DNA of 64,000 nt, from the NCBI RefSeq assembly GCF_900116415.1, contig NZ_FPAP01000005.1, positions 124,001-188,000 of the forward strand, in the 5' to 3' direction. This stretch comes from Chryseobacterium formosense. GTDB lineage: Bacteria; Bacteroidota; Bacteroidia; Flavobacteriales; Weeksellaceae. Positions 26,049-34,195 of the stretch are shown in pieces; position 1 is the first letter of the stretch; every line of letters starts with the position of its first letter. The notes under the pieces are model-generated. The model did no database searches and was not told where the DNA came from. It saw only the letters and a program-made list of their open reading frames with translations. The position numbers were made by a program, and so were the translations under genes.

Positions 26049-26138
26049 GTCATTTCGACGAAGGAGAAATCTATTATATATCATCGAACTTTTTATTAGA
26101 AAAGATTCTTCACTCCACTACGTTTCGTTCTGAATGAC
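26049..26138. repeat. intergenic imperfect palindrome, copy 2
   Basis: Begins GTCATTTCGACGAAGGAGAAATCT in outline and ends AGATTCTTC ... GTTCTGAATGAC; termini GTCATT and AATGAC are complementary. Related in layout to the copy at 25135-25215. Confidence 0.5.
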
Positions 26139-26162
26139 AGTTTACCTAACCATTAAAAAGAA

Positions 26163-26193
26163 TCGGCGCGGTGAGCTTTGCTCACCGCGCCGA
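26163..26193 (-). terminator. GC-rich perfect hairpin after yajC, probable terminator
   Basis: TCGGCGCGGTGAGC at 26163-26176, a TTT loop and the exact complement at 26180-26193: a 14-bp stem that is unusually GC-rich for this region. It lies 25 bp past the yajC stop and is followed on the minus strand by ATTCTTTTT, so it probably ends the nusB-DUF1573-yajC transcript. Confidence 0.65.
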
Positions 26194-26218
26194 AACACAA
26201 TATTATCAAAACTAAAAA

Positions 26219-26569
26219 TTATTTCTTTTCAGTTTCTGTAGTTTCTTTTTTATCAGCTGTAGCTTTGTCACCAAATCTGGTTGCTGTAAATTCTCTTGAG
26301 ATGGCCGCTTTTTCAAATTTCAGTTTTCCTGAAAGTGTTTCAATAACCACTCCATCTTCCTGAATCTGAGCAATTCTTCCGTGAAGACCTGAAGTAAGCA
26401 CTACTCTGCTTCCCACTTTAAGATCTTCCTGAAATTTTTTCTCTTGTTTCTGCTTTCTCATCTGCGGTCTGATCATCAGAAAATAAAATCCAACGATCAT
26501 CACTCCCATCATCATGAGCATGGTGGTAGAGTTTCCCTGTGCAGGTGCTTGTAAAAATAATGTCAACAT
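26219..26569 (-). CDS. yajC: preprotein translocase subunit YajC
   Basis: Small inner-membrane partner of SecDF-YidC. The 116-residue protein has one hydrophobic helix (about residues 17-33), the conserved 'FYFLMIRPQMRKQKQEKKFQ' segment and the soluble 'KVGSRVVLTSGLHGRI' motif. The acidic/Lys/Thr-rich tail is variable. It is the last gene of nusB-DUF1573-yajC, an order conserved in flavobacteria, 11 bp after the DUF1573 gene, and is followed by a GC-rich hairpin. Confidence 0.95.
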   Translation of the reverse strand: MLTLFLQAPAQGNSTTMLMMMGVMIVGFYFLMIRPQMRKQKQEKKFQEDLKVGSRVVLTSGLHGRIAQIQEDGVVIETLSGKLKFEKAAISREFTATRFGDKATADKKETTETEKK

Positions 26570-26580
26570 AAATATTTTAA

Positions 26581-27105
26581 TTATGGTTGAATATTAGCAT
26601 TGAATGTCAATTTTACAGGAGCGTTTTCTACATTAGCGAAAACATCTGCATATTTTTGTACACTTCCGTCAAAGTTTGTGGAATCAAAGCTCAAAGTAAT
26701 TTTCCCTTTTTTACCCGGCATAATCGGATCTTTTGTAAAATCAGGAGCAGTACATCCGCACCCAGGCTTTACTTCAGAGATAATTAATGGGTTTGTACCT
26801 GTATTGGTCACTTCGTAAACGTGGTTTACTTTTGCTCCTTTTTTAATATTTCCAAAATCGAAATTGCTTTCAGATAATGCAATGGTTGTTGTAGGCTGAT
26901 TAGATTTTACTGGTGTTGCAACTTCAGTTCCTGTAACAGCTGTAGCCGGAGCTGCAGGTGTTGTCATAGAGTCAGCAGAAGGGGCATTTGTAGAATCTAC
27001 TCCAGCTACCTGTGAAGTTTCTGATGATTTATTTTCTTCTTTTTTACAAGAAACCAATCCGAATCCGATAACAGACAAAGCAATGATTGATAATGTCTTT
27101 TTCAT
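26581..27105 (-). CDS. DUF1573 domain lipoprotein
   Basis: A 174-residue lipoprotein: the signal peptide ends in LVSC (Cys 20), followed by a Ser/Thr/Pro/Ala-rich linker to about residue 70. The C-terminal Ig-like DUF1573 domain has 'FDFGNIKKGAKVNHVYEVTN' and the Cys signature 'VKPGCGCTAPDF'. It probably faces the periplasm; the function is unknown. It lies between nusB (17 bp) and yajC (11 bp) and is surely co-transcribed with them. Confidence 0.88.
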   Translation of the reverse strand: MKKTLSIIALSVIGFGLVSCKKEENKSSETSQVAGVDSTNAPSADSMTTPAAPATAVTGTEVATPVKSNQPTTTIALSESNFDFGNIKKGAKVNHVYEVTNTGTNPLIISEVKPGCGCTAPDFTKDPIMPGKKGKITLSFDSTNFDGSVQKYADVFANVENAPVKLTFNANIQP

Positions 27106-27122
27106 ATTAAATTAATTTTAAT

Positions 27123-28028
27123 TTATATTCTATTTAAATCTTTACAGTATTTATCTAAAATCCCGTTGATGAATATATTTGATCGGTCGGTTGCAAATAC
27201 TTTTGCGATCTCAATATATTCGTTAATGACAACTCTTGAAGGTGTAAAAGGAAAATTATCAAGTTCAGAAATGGCAGTCGTTAAAATCACTTTATCCATC
27301 AACGCAACTCTCTCCAAATCCCAATTTTCAAGACGCTCAGAAAGTTTCTTCTCGTTGGCTTCCCAATTATTCAGCGTGTCTCTTAGTAGCTTGCTTGCGA
27401 AAGTTTTATCCTCTTCATCTTTAATCATTTTAATTAAAGTACGGCTTTCTTCATCTTCTTTCAAAAAACCAATTGTTTTCTGAACCATTGAATTGGCAAT
27501 GTGAATATCATCTGCCCAGGTAAGCTCTCTATCACTAATGTAGTCATGAAAATCGTCATTTTCAGCAATATATCTTAAAAATAATTTTCCGATAAATTTC
27601 TGATCTTCTTCAAAAGAATACCCTTCCTCTTTCATAAAATCCTGATAACGTTTTCCTGCAGTCATTCTCTGGAAAGTTTTTACCAGCATATCATCATGCA
27701 AATCCCACTTCAAATCTTTATGCTGACCAGAGAAGAATAATCTTTCAGGGTTTTCTTCAAGCTTTTTTAAAACCTGATTATTAATAAATTTTTGATTGGG
27801 GTTGACGTCAGAATCAGTCTTGAAGTATTTATTCTTACCAATTTCCATCTGATTTTCTGCAAGATCTTTCAGACCTACCAAAAAATTCAGCTGGTAAATA
27901 TAGAGATTGTAAATTTTCTCTATTCCTGTAAACATGTTCTTTTCCAAAACATCAATTTTTACAGGATTTTGGTAGTACGAATACACACTTTCTACTACTT
28001 TTTCACGGATTTGTCTTCTTCCTAACAT
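27123..28028 (-). CDS. nusB: transcription antitermination factor NusB
   Basis: RNA-binding antitermination factor that works with NusE (S10) on rRNA operons. The C-terminal 130 residues carry the NusB fold ('LLRDTLNNWEANEKKLSERL' in outline, 'ELDNFPFTPSRVVINEYIEIAK', 'SNIFINGILDKY'). The protein has 301 residues against about 140 in E. coli; the extra N-terminal 150 are the usual form in Bacteroidota. It starts MLGRRQIREKV. It is divergent from the ABC exporter gene, with a TATCTTTG box (minus, complement of 28050-28057) in front. Confidence 0.93.
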   Translation of the reverse strand: MLGRRQIREKVVESVYSYYQNPVKIDVLEKNMFTGIEKIYNLYIYQLNFLVGLKDLAENQMEIGKNKYFKTDSDVNPNQKFINNQVLKKLEENPERLFFSGQHKDLKWDLHDDMLVKTFQRMTAGKRYQDFMKEEGYSFEEDQKFIGKLFLRYIAENDDFHDYISDRELTWADDIHIANSMVQKTIGFLKEDEESRTLIKMIKDEEDKTFASKLLRDTLNNWEANEKKLSERLENWDLERVALMDKVILTTAISELDNFPFTPSRVVINEYIEIAKVFATDRSNIFINGILDKYCKDLNRI

Positions 28029-28118
28029 TCAAAGAGCTTTTTATGGGTGCAAAGATATGAAATTTAAAATTTATGAAATTCTCAGTCTCCTTCAATTTTT
28101 GTAATTTTGTGAAAGTTT

Positions 28119-29780
28119 ATGAAAGCACTGAAAACTCTGAACCCTTACTTTTGGAAGCACAAAATATTATTGTTTTGGGGGTTACTATTCATCATCGCCA
28201 GTAATTTTTTCAACATTTATAAAGTACAGTTTGTCGGAAAATCGGTTGACGAGCTTACGAAACATGGCAATTTAGGCTTCAACAGACAGGTTCTGATTTA
28301 CGTTGCTATTATTGTCGGCTGTTCGCTTCTTACAGGATTTTTCACTTTTATGATGCGACAAACGATCATTGTTGCTTCAAGAAGAATTGAATACGAGCTG
28401 AAAAACAAAATCTACAGACATTATCAGGATTTATCTTTAACGGATTACAAACAGACAACGATCGGAGATTTGATGAACCGATTGAGTGAAGATATCGTTG
28501 CGGTAAGAATGTATTTGGGACCGGGTGTCATGTATGTTGTCAACTTGGTGGTTTTGCTTTTAATCACAAGTGTTTACATGCTCAAAACGGATGTTTCGAT
28601 GACTTTATGGACCTTGTTACCGCTTCCTATTTTATCATATATCATTTTTAAAGTAAGCTCGATCATCAATAAAAAATCGAAAGTGATGCAAAAAAGCCAG
28701 TCTGCGATTTCAACTTTTGTACAAGACAGTTTTTCGGGCATCAGAGTGGTAAAATATTTTGCGAAAGAAAAATACATCCAGAAGAATTACGGAACCAAAG
28801 TCAGCGATTATCAGGATAAAGCTTTAGATTTAGCAAAAACGGAAGCATATTTCTTTACGATTATTTTATTTGTAATCGGTTTATTGAATGTTGCCGTGAT
28901 TTTAATCGGTGGCGAAAAATATATTGCCGGAGAACTTACAGTCGGCAAAATTGCTGATTTCTTCATGTATATCAATATTTTGATATGGCCATTCTCAATG
29001 GTGGGTTGGGTAACTTCGATCAACCAGAGAGCAGAAGCTTCGATGCAGAGAATCAACGAATTTTTAGAAAAGCAATCAGAAATTTATAACAAGAATTTTG
29101 AAAACTATCCTATCAAAGGTGATATTGAATTTAGAAACGTTTCCTATGTTTATCCGAATACCGGAATTAAAGCTTTGAGTAATTTAAGTTTTAAAATAGA
29201 AGCCGGAAAATCTTTAGCCATCATGGGAAAAACCGGAAGTGGAAAATCTACCATCGCCTTACTTCTGTGCAGACTGATTGACCCAACTGAAGGAGAAATT
29301 TTAATCGATGGAAAAAACCTGAAGGAACATAACTTAGAGAATTACAGAAATTTTATTGGATATATTCCGCAGGAAAGTTATCTTTTTTCTGATTCTATCG
29401 AACATAATATCGGTTTCTCCATAGACAATCCTTCTCACGAAAAAGTAGTGGAATATTCTAAAATCGCTGATGTTCACAAAAACATTATTGAGTTTAAAGA
29501 TCAATACAAAACTATGGTCGGTGAACGAGGAGTGATGCTTTCGGGAGGTCAGAAACAGAGAATCTGTATTGCAAGAGCCTTAATTAAAGATCCGAATATC
29601 ATTATTTTTGATGATTCTCTTTCCGCTTTAGACACAGAAACCGAACAAAACATCCTCGAAAACATTGATTCAAAAATTCATAACGCAACTTCCATAATCA
29701 TCACTCACAGAGAGTCTAGCGCTCAAAGAGCCGATAAAATCCTTAATCTTAGTGAAATTACCAATTCTGCAACGGCATAG
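28119..29780 (+). CDS. ABC transporter, fused permease and ATPase
   Basis: A 553-residue half-transporter of the exporter (MsbA/MDR-like) type. Five to six helices fill residues 1-320, followed by an ATPase domain with Walker A 'MGKTGSGKSTIA' near residue 370, Q-loop 'GYIPQESYLF', signature 'LSGGQKQR', Walker B 'IIIFDDSLSALD' and switch 'IITHRESS'. It must dimerise to work. The substrate is unknown. A TAATTTTG box at 28102-28109 lies only 10 bp before the ATG, suggesting a very short leader. Confidence 0.93.
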   Translation: MKALKTLNPYFWKHKILLFWGLLFIIASNFFNIYKVQFVGKSVDELTKHGNLGFNRQVLIYVAIIVGCSLLTGFFTFMMRQTIIVASRRIEYELKNKIYRHYQDLSLTDYKQTTIGDLMNRLSEDIVAVRMYLGPGVMYVVNLVVLLLITSVYMLKTDVSMTLWTLLPLPILSYIIFKVSSIINKKSKVMQKSQSAISTFVQDSFSGIRVVKYFAKEKYIQKNYGTKVSDYQDKALDLAKTEAYFFTIILFVIGLLNVAVILIGGEKYIAGELTVGKIADFFMYINILIWPFSMVGWVTSINQRAEASMQRINEFLEKQSEIYNKNFENYPIKGDIEFRNVSYVYPNTGIKALSNLSFKIEAGKSLAIMGKTGSGKSTIALLLCRLIDPTEGEILIDGKNLKEHNLENYRNFIGYIPQESYLFSDSIEHNIGFSIDNPSHEKVVEYSKIADVHKNIIEFKDQYKTMVGERGVMLSGGQKQRICIARALIKDPNIIIFDDSLSALDTETEQNILENIDSKIHNATSIIITHRESSAQRADKILNLSEITNSATA

Positions 29781-29821
29781 TCAAAAAATTTTGAATTGTT
29801 AAATAAATCATAAAAAAAATT

Positions 29822-29850
29822 TTGTGGTTGGAAGAAAAATTTTATATTTG
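29822..29850 (+). promoter_or_regulatory. promoter of the DUF3276 gene
   Basis: TTG (29822-29824), 18 bp, TATATTTG (29843-29850): a full match to the Bacteroidota consensus, 30 bp before the ATG at 29880. Confidence 0.7.
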
Positions 29851-29879
29851 TTCTTAACAAGATTAAAAAATATCTAATA

Positions 29880-30215
29880 ATGAGTGAATACAAGGAACGC
29901 CATGAAAATGAAATTTTCACCAAGGTGTTAAAAGCGGGGAGAAGAACTTATTTCTTTGATGTGCGCGAGACGAAAGCGGGAGATTATTATCTTACAATTA
30001 CCGAAAGCAAAAAGAATTTCGGAGAGAATGGGGAGGCGACATTCGAGAAGCACAAAATCTATCTTTACAAAGAGGATTTCAAAAGTTTTCAGGAGATGTT
30101 TAATGAATCTACAGATTTCATCATTAATGAAAAGGGTGAGGATGTCATTTCAGAAAAACATGATAAAGACTTCAAAAGCAAAAGTTATACAATCGATTCT
30201 GACGATGAAGTTTAA
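29880..30215 (+). CDS. DUF3276/PUR family nucleic-acid-binding protein
   Basis: A 111-residue protein with a single PUR-alpha-like repeat: 'IFTKVLKAGRRTYFFDVRET' and 'GDYYLTITESKK' followed by 'HKIYLYKEDFKSFQEMF'. PUR repeats bind single-stranded DNA and RNA, and the Bacteroidota version (DUF3276) is small and abundant. The tail is acidic. It has its own strong promoter and terminator, so it is monocistronic. The precise role in the cell is not known. Confidence 0.88.
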   Translation: MSEYKERHENEIFTKVLKAGRRTYFFDVRETKAGDYYLTITESKKNFGENGEATFEKHKIYLYKEDFKSFQEMFNESTDFIINEKGEDVISEKHDKDFKSKSYTIDSDDEV

Positions 30216-30238
30216 CTAAAAAGAATATCTAAAAACAC

Positions 30239-30265
30239 AAGCATCTGGAAAAAGGTGCTTTTTTT
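30239..30265 (+). terminator. intrinsic terminator after the DUF3276 gene
   Basis: AAGCATC ... GGTGCTT with a T-run, 24 bp past the stop codon. Confidence 0.8.
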
Positions 30266-30301
30266 ATGCCTGAATTTCAAAATACTCATTGGATATAAAA
30301 T

Positions 30302-30332
30302 AAAAAAGTACACTATAAAAGTGTACTTTTTT
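30302..30332. terminator. terminator beside tRNA-His
   Basis: Perfect 13-bp inverted repeat AAAAAAGTACACT ... AGTGTACTTTTTT with a 5-nt loop, directly after the 3' end of the tRNA (minus strand). Confidence 0.85.
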
Positions 30333-30333
30333 G

Positions 30334-30408
<75 letters not shown>

Positions 30409-30443
30409 GTTTTGTGAGTGCAAATATAGGAATAATTTTTAAG

Positions 30444-31163
30444 CTACAAAATAATTCCGTCAAAATTTTTCAAAGCAATCAATTTTTCTGTTGTAAAGCC
30501 TTCTGCGTACGTTACTCCGGACAATCTGCCCAAGTCCTGAGCACGATAAGTAAGACTTTCATAAAAGTCTTTTGATGTTATTGGTGTCTCCGGTTCCTTA
30601 GAAGTTGGGTCATAGAATTGAGTCTTGAATGCCATACAAGCTTCTATCTTTTTATCAAGATGGTCAGAAATATCAATTACGAATTCAGGTTCTATATTTT
30701 TCCACTGAATATAATGAAAAATATGTTTCGGCCTCCAAACTTCCTGGTTTTCTCTATCTAAAACAGTCTCTATTTTTCTTAAGCCAGCTAAAAAGCACGC
30801 ATCAGATACTAATTTCGCTCCTTTTGCATGATCTGGATGTCTATCATCAATTGCATTGGCTAAGACAATTTCCGGACGGTATTTGCGGACCATCTTTACA
30901 ATCTCCATCTGATATTCTTCCGAGTTAACCAAAAAACCATCTTTTAATCCTAAATTTTCCCTTGCTGAAACACCTAAAATTTTTGCCGCTTCGGTAGCTT
31001 CCTTTTTTCTGGTAAGATCAGTTCCTCTGGTTCCGAGCTCACCTCTGGTAAGATCTACAATTGCACAGGTTTTTCCTTCTGAAATTAATTTAGCAATAGT
31101 TCCGCCACATCCAAGTTCAACATCATCAGGATGCGCTCCAAAAGCAAGTATATCTACTTTCAT
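30444..31163 (-). CDS. bshB1: bacillithiol biosynthesis deacetylase BshB1
   Basis: Removes acetyl from N-acetylglucosaminyl-malate in bacillithiol synthesis, a zinc-dependent LmbE-family deacetylase. The metal motif 'AFGAHPDDVELGCGGT' and the later 'DRHPDHAKGA' are clear, and 'GLKDGFLVNSEE' and 'GEVxxTRGTD'-like segments fit the BshB1 branch. Length 239 is typical. bshA and bshC are not in this window. The TACCTTTG box on the minus strand (complement of 31236-31243) is its likely promoter. Confidence 0.93.
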   Translation of the reverse strand: MKVDILAFGAHPDDVELGCGGTIAKLISEGKTCAIVDLTRGELGTRGTDLTRKKEATEAAKILGVSARENLGLKDGFLVNSEEYQMEIVKMVRKYRPEIVLANAIDDRHPDHAKGAKLVSDACFLAGLRKIETVLDRENQEVWRPKHIFHYIQWKNIEPEFVIDISDHLDKKIEACMAFKTQFYDPTSKEPETPITSKDFYESLTYRAQDLGRLSGVTYAEGFTTEKLIALKNFDGIIL

Positions 31164-31235
31164 TTATTCATATTTATTTTAATCGAAATACCAATCAAGT
31201 ACTTTAGAATCGGTAATAAAAAGTATTTCATTTTT

Positions 31236-31243
31236 CAAAGGTA
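31236..31243 (-). promoter_or_regulatory. -7 element of bshB1
   Basis: TACCTTTG on the minus strand; a TTG (complement of CAA at 31265-31267) lies 21 bp upstream, inside the neighbouring terminator hairpin. Confidence 0.5.
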
Positions 31244-31254
31244 AGCTTTAAAAT

Positions 31255-31290
31255 AAAAACTTCCCAAGCCTTACGAATGGGAAGTTTTAG
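31255..31290 (-). terminator. intrinsic terminator after the TPR gene
   Basis: AAAACTTCCCA ... TGGGAAGTTTT with a U-tract on the minus strand, 25 bp past the stop codon at 31313. Confidence 0.85.
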
Positions 31291-31312
31291 TATCTATAAT
31301 TTAAATTTTAAA

Positions 31313-32941
31313 TTACTTGTTAATCTCTGCACTTAGTTTTACAGCGTCCTGATAAGAAGGATCAAGTTGCAATGATTTAGCAACATAATCTTTTGCTTTT
31401 GCCAAATCTTTATCTTTTTCAAGATATGCAACCGCAAAGTATGCATAAGCAAGAGTCTGTTTATTAGCTTCTACTTCTGCCGGCTTTACCGTAGAAATAA
31501 ATTTCTCGTAAGAAATTTTAGCCGCATCATTATTCCCGGCTTGTTGGTATGCATAACCTTGACTGTAATATGCTGGTGCCCAATCAGGAAGAAGTGCGCT
31601 CATTTTACCCCATGTAAGGATTGCACCATTCCAGTTTTTAGCATCCTGATAAGCATTTGCCAACTTGTAAAGCGCATCAGAATCCTGTGCGTTTGCAGCT
31701 ACTTGCTTCTTAGCAGCTTCAATTTCAGGAGTAGTTGGCCCTGCATCTACTGAAGCCTGAGAAGCTCCTCCACCATTGATTTTAGCCAACTCCATGTCCC
31801 ACTTCAAAGTCTCATCTTTTGCTGCTTTAGCCAATGCTACTTTCTGTTGAGATTCTGCTTGTAAAGCTGATTTTTTAGCAGCGTCCGTTTCAGTTTTTGC
31901 TAAACCTGCTGCAATTAATCCCATCAATCCCTGATCAGCCGGTTGAACTCTAGATTTTTCAGCTTTTGATACGAAAGAATCCATGTTTTGTTTAGCTTCA
32001 GCATATTGTCCGTCTGCATAATTTACATAAGCTCTTAATTTAAATTTGATCGGATCATCAATTTTATCAAAAATCTTATCTAAAATTGCTTTTGAATTTG
32101 CATAATCTTCATTAGTGAAATATAATTTTGCAATCTCTAACTGCGTATATGGATCTTCATCAGCATATTTTGTATAGTTGATCAAATCCTGAGTTGCTTT
32201 TGCATTTTCCTGATATTTGATATCATAGGCTGCTAAAGCTTTATATGCAGGAGCATAAGTTGCATCGGTAGCAATTGCTTTATCAATACTTGTTTTAGCT
32301 TGTTGCCATTGTTGAGCAGCCATCCATAAAGTTCCGATTCTCGTGTGAACAGAAGCTTTATTTTTAGCTAAAGGCAAAGCTTTATCATAAGCCGTCATTG
32401 CATCACCAGGAATTCTCTTTAATCTGTAAGCATCTCCTAAAGTATAGTAATAATATGCAGGAACTTCTTTCTTAGCTCTTTCTACAGCTTTATTTAAATA
32501 TTGAATTGCTAAATCAGGTGAGTTGTTTTTCTCGAATAAAGTTAATGCTTCAGCAGCTCTGTACAGAACTTCTGCATCTTTTTCTCTTGAATCTGTAACA
32601 ATCTTCTGAATTTCAGCAATCGCCGATTTATCACCTTTTCCAAGTTTTACAGCCGCTAAACCAATTTGATTTAAATAACTTTTTTTATCGGCCGCTAAAC
32701 CTTTATTGAAATTTTCTGAAGCCTGGGCAAAATCCGGCTCACCTTGTCTCAAAAATGTATTCCCTAGGTAGAAATAGTTTTCTGCTGTAGGTTCTTTTGC
32801 AATCATTGAAGAAAAGTTGGTCTTAGCAGCAGCAAATTTATCACTGTCTATGCTGTTAATACCATCCTGCAACGTCTGAGCAAAAGCAAAATTGGTAAAA
32901 AATACCACTGATGCACCTAAAGCAATCTTCTTTACATTCAT
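31313..32941 (-). CDS. exported tetratricopeptide-repeat protein
   Basis: A 542-residue protein with a signal peptide (cut after NFAFA near residue 21) and then repeated helix pairs of about 34 residues: 'PTAENYFYLGNTFLRQGEPDFA', 'APAYKALAAYDIKYQENAKA' and 'APAYYSQGYAYQQAGNNDAA' in outline. It therefore looks like a long TPR scaffold in the periplasm. I choose ATG 32939-32941 (MNVKKIALGA); starts at 32959 and further upstream are possible but add a poor leader. It follows the PstS-like gene by 117 bp and ends the gene cluster behind tonB. Confidence 0.85.
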   Translation of the reverse strand: MNVKKIALGASVVFFTNFAFAQTLQDGINSIDSDKFAAAKTNFSSMIAKEPTAENYFYLGNTFLRQGEPDFAQASENFNKGLAADKKSYLNQIGLAAVKLGKGDKSAIAEIQKIVTDSREKDAEVLYRAAEALTLFEKNNSPDLAIQYLNKAVERAKKEVPAYYYYTLGDAYRLKRIPGDAMTAYDKALPLAKNKASVHTRIGTLWMAAQQWQQAKTSIDKAIATDATYAPAYKALAAYDIKYQENAKATQDLINYTKYADEDPYTQLEIAKLYFTNEDYANSKAILDKIFDKIDDPIKFKLRAYVNYADGQYAEAKQNMDSFVSKAEKSRVQPADQGLMGLIAAGLAKTETDAAKKSALQAESQQKVALAKAAKDETLKWDMELAKINGGGASQASVDAGPTTPEIEAAKKQVAANAQDSDALYKLANAYQDAKNWNGAILTWGKMSALLPDWAPAYYSQGYAYQQAGNNDAAKISYEKFISTVKPAEVEANKQTLAYAYFAVAYLEKDKDLAKAKDYVAKSLQLDPSYQDAVKLSAEINK

Positions 32942-33058
32942 AATCATTATATCTTTCATTATTATTTTAAAACTTGTATTAAAAAACGAATTACAATTAC
33001 ACAATTTTCAGACCAAAATAATGCATTTAAATTGTATAAAAGGTAATATTAAGATTTT

Positions 33059-33934
33059 TTAACGCATTTGAACTTCGCGTCTGTAGATGTTATATGGCTG
33101 AAGCCCCTCTTTTTCGACAATCATCTGACCCAGTTGTGTACAAGAATATCGAATGAACCCATTAGCAATGTTAAAATTTCCTTCATTTGTTAAGAAATAA
33201 AGAACTCTTGTAAAAGGATATTTCATTTCTCTCAATCCATCAGTATTCGGATAATATGATTTTCCATTGGTGGTGACTGGAAGAATTTTAATCATTTCTC
33301 TTAACTTTTCCATTTCTTTATCGTAAGGACGGCTAATTGTATTCAAGCCGATAACGCCAATTTTATTGGGATATTTATTCAATTCTTCAATAACATTTAT
33401 ACTTCCCGGAATAATAGAAAATTTAAGATCACGAGGTTCTTTCTTAAGTTTTTGAGCTACAAAGTTCAGATTACTGGAATTGGTTCCATCAAAAACAAAA
33501 TTCTTATCATCAGACTGCAATCCTGCTGTTATTTCTTCCATTGTAATGCTCGTCTTTACTGAATTTTTCGGAACAAAAAATACCACTGCGTCAGCTGCAA
33601 ATTTAGCAGGCAGATATTTTAAATCAACTTGTTTTTCGTAAAGTTTAATTTCTTCAGGAGACAATTCTTTAGACATCACCGCAATTCTCGCTTTGTCATT
33701 AAGCAAATCTATAAAGCCTAAATCTTCCTTCTTTGCCATAACTTTTATTTTAGTATCAGGATAGCTTATCATATATCCTTCTGCCAAAGCTTCTGTTACA
33801 CTTTTAAATGATTCATCCGTTAAAATTGTCATTTCTCCTTTATGATAAGATGGCGATTTTTCTTCTTTTTTTGAGCAAGCAACAGCTAATATCAAGAATA
33901 GAAATAGTACCAATACTGGTTTTAGTTTATTCAT
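33059..33934 (-). CDS. PstS-like substrate-binding lipoprotein
   Basis: A 291-residue lipoprotein: signal peptide ending in LAVAC (Cys 20), then a periplasmic binding fold. The region 'GEMTILTDESFKSVTEALAEGY', 'FVFDGTNSSNLNFVAQKL' and 'YPFTRVLYFLTNEGNF' (all in outline) follows PstS-type phosphate-binding proteins. No PstCAB permease is nearby, so classic phosphate import is doubtful. It overlaps the upstream small membrane gene by 8 bp. The ATG at 33932-33934 gives the clean lipoprotein signal. Confidence 0.8.
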   Translation of the reverse strand: MNKLKPVLVLFLFLILAVACSKKEEKSPSYHKGEMTILTDESFKSVTEALAEGYMISYPDTKIKVMAKKEDLGFIDLLNDKARIAVMSKELSPEEIKLYEKQVDLKYLPAKFAADAVVFFVPKNSVKTSITMEEITAGLQSDDKNFVFDGTNSSNLNFVAQKLKKEPRDLKFSIIPGSINVIEELNKYPNKIGVIGLNTISRPYDKEMEKLREMIKILPVTTNGKSYYPNTDGLREMKYPFTRVLYFLTNEGNFNIANGFIRYSCTQLGQMIVEKEGLQPYNIYRREVQMR

Positions 33935-34124
33935 TGTCTCCTTTGTTTTTAATTTTTGAAACTGCTCTCCAGATTCTGAAAAAACCATAAAGCATTACAA
34001 GCCCACCCAACGGATAAGCAACAGTAGGTTCCAAAACGGTAAAAAAGAATTTGTAAACAATAATTACAATTCCGAGAATAATATAGAATAATCCTGTGAC
34101 TAAGGATAACCAATTGAACATCAT
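33927..34124 (-). CDS. small two-helix membrane protein
   Basis: A 65-residue protein with two hydrophobic helices (about residues 4-27 and 33-52) and a charged KIKNKGDNE tail. I do not recognise a family with a known role. Its end overlaps the start of the PstS-like gene by 8 bp, so they are co-translated. A TATTTTTG box (minus, complement of 34129-34136) ends five bases before the start codon, which could give a nearly leaderless transcript after the tonB terminator. Confidence 0.7.
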   Translation of the reverse strand: MMFNWLSLVTGLFYIILGIVIIVYKFFFTVLEPTVAYPLGGLVMLYGFFRIWRAVSKIKNKGDNE

Positions 34125-34147
34125 ACAACAAAAATATTAAAAAAAAT

Positions 34148-34177
34148 AAAAAAGAGAAGCATAAGCCTCTCTTTTTT
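34148..34177 (-). terminator. intrinsic terminator after tonB
   Basis: AAAAAAGAGA-aGC ... GCc-TCTCTTTTTT, followed by more T on the minus strand, 19 bp past the tonB stop. It would separate exbB-exbD-exbD-tonB from the three genes behind unless there is read-through. Confidence 0.8.
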
Positions 34178-34195
34178 AATTATTATTAAAATAAA

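Noticed and set aside
27166..27483. 105-codon plus-strand frame
   Set aside because: Antisense to nusB; Ser/Leu-rich mirror of the coding strand.
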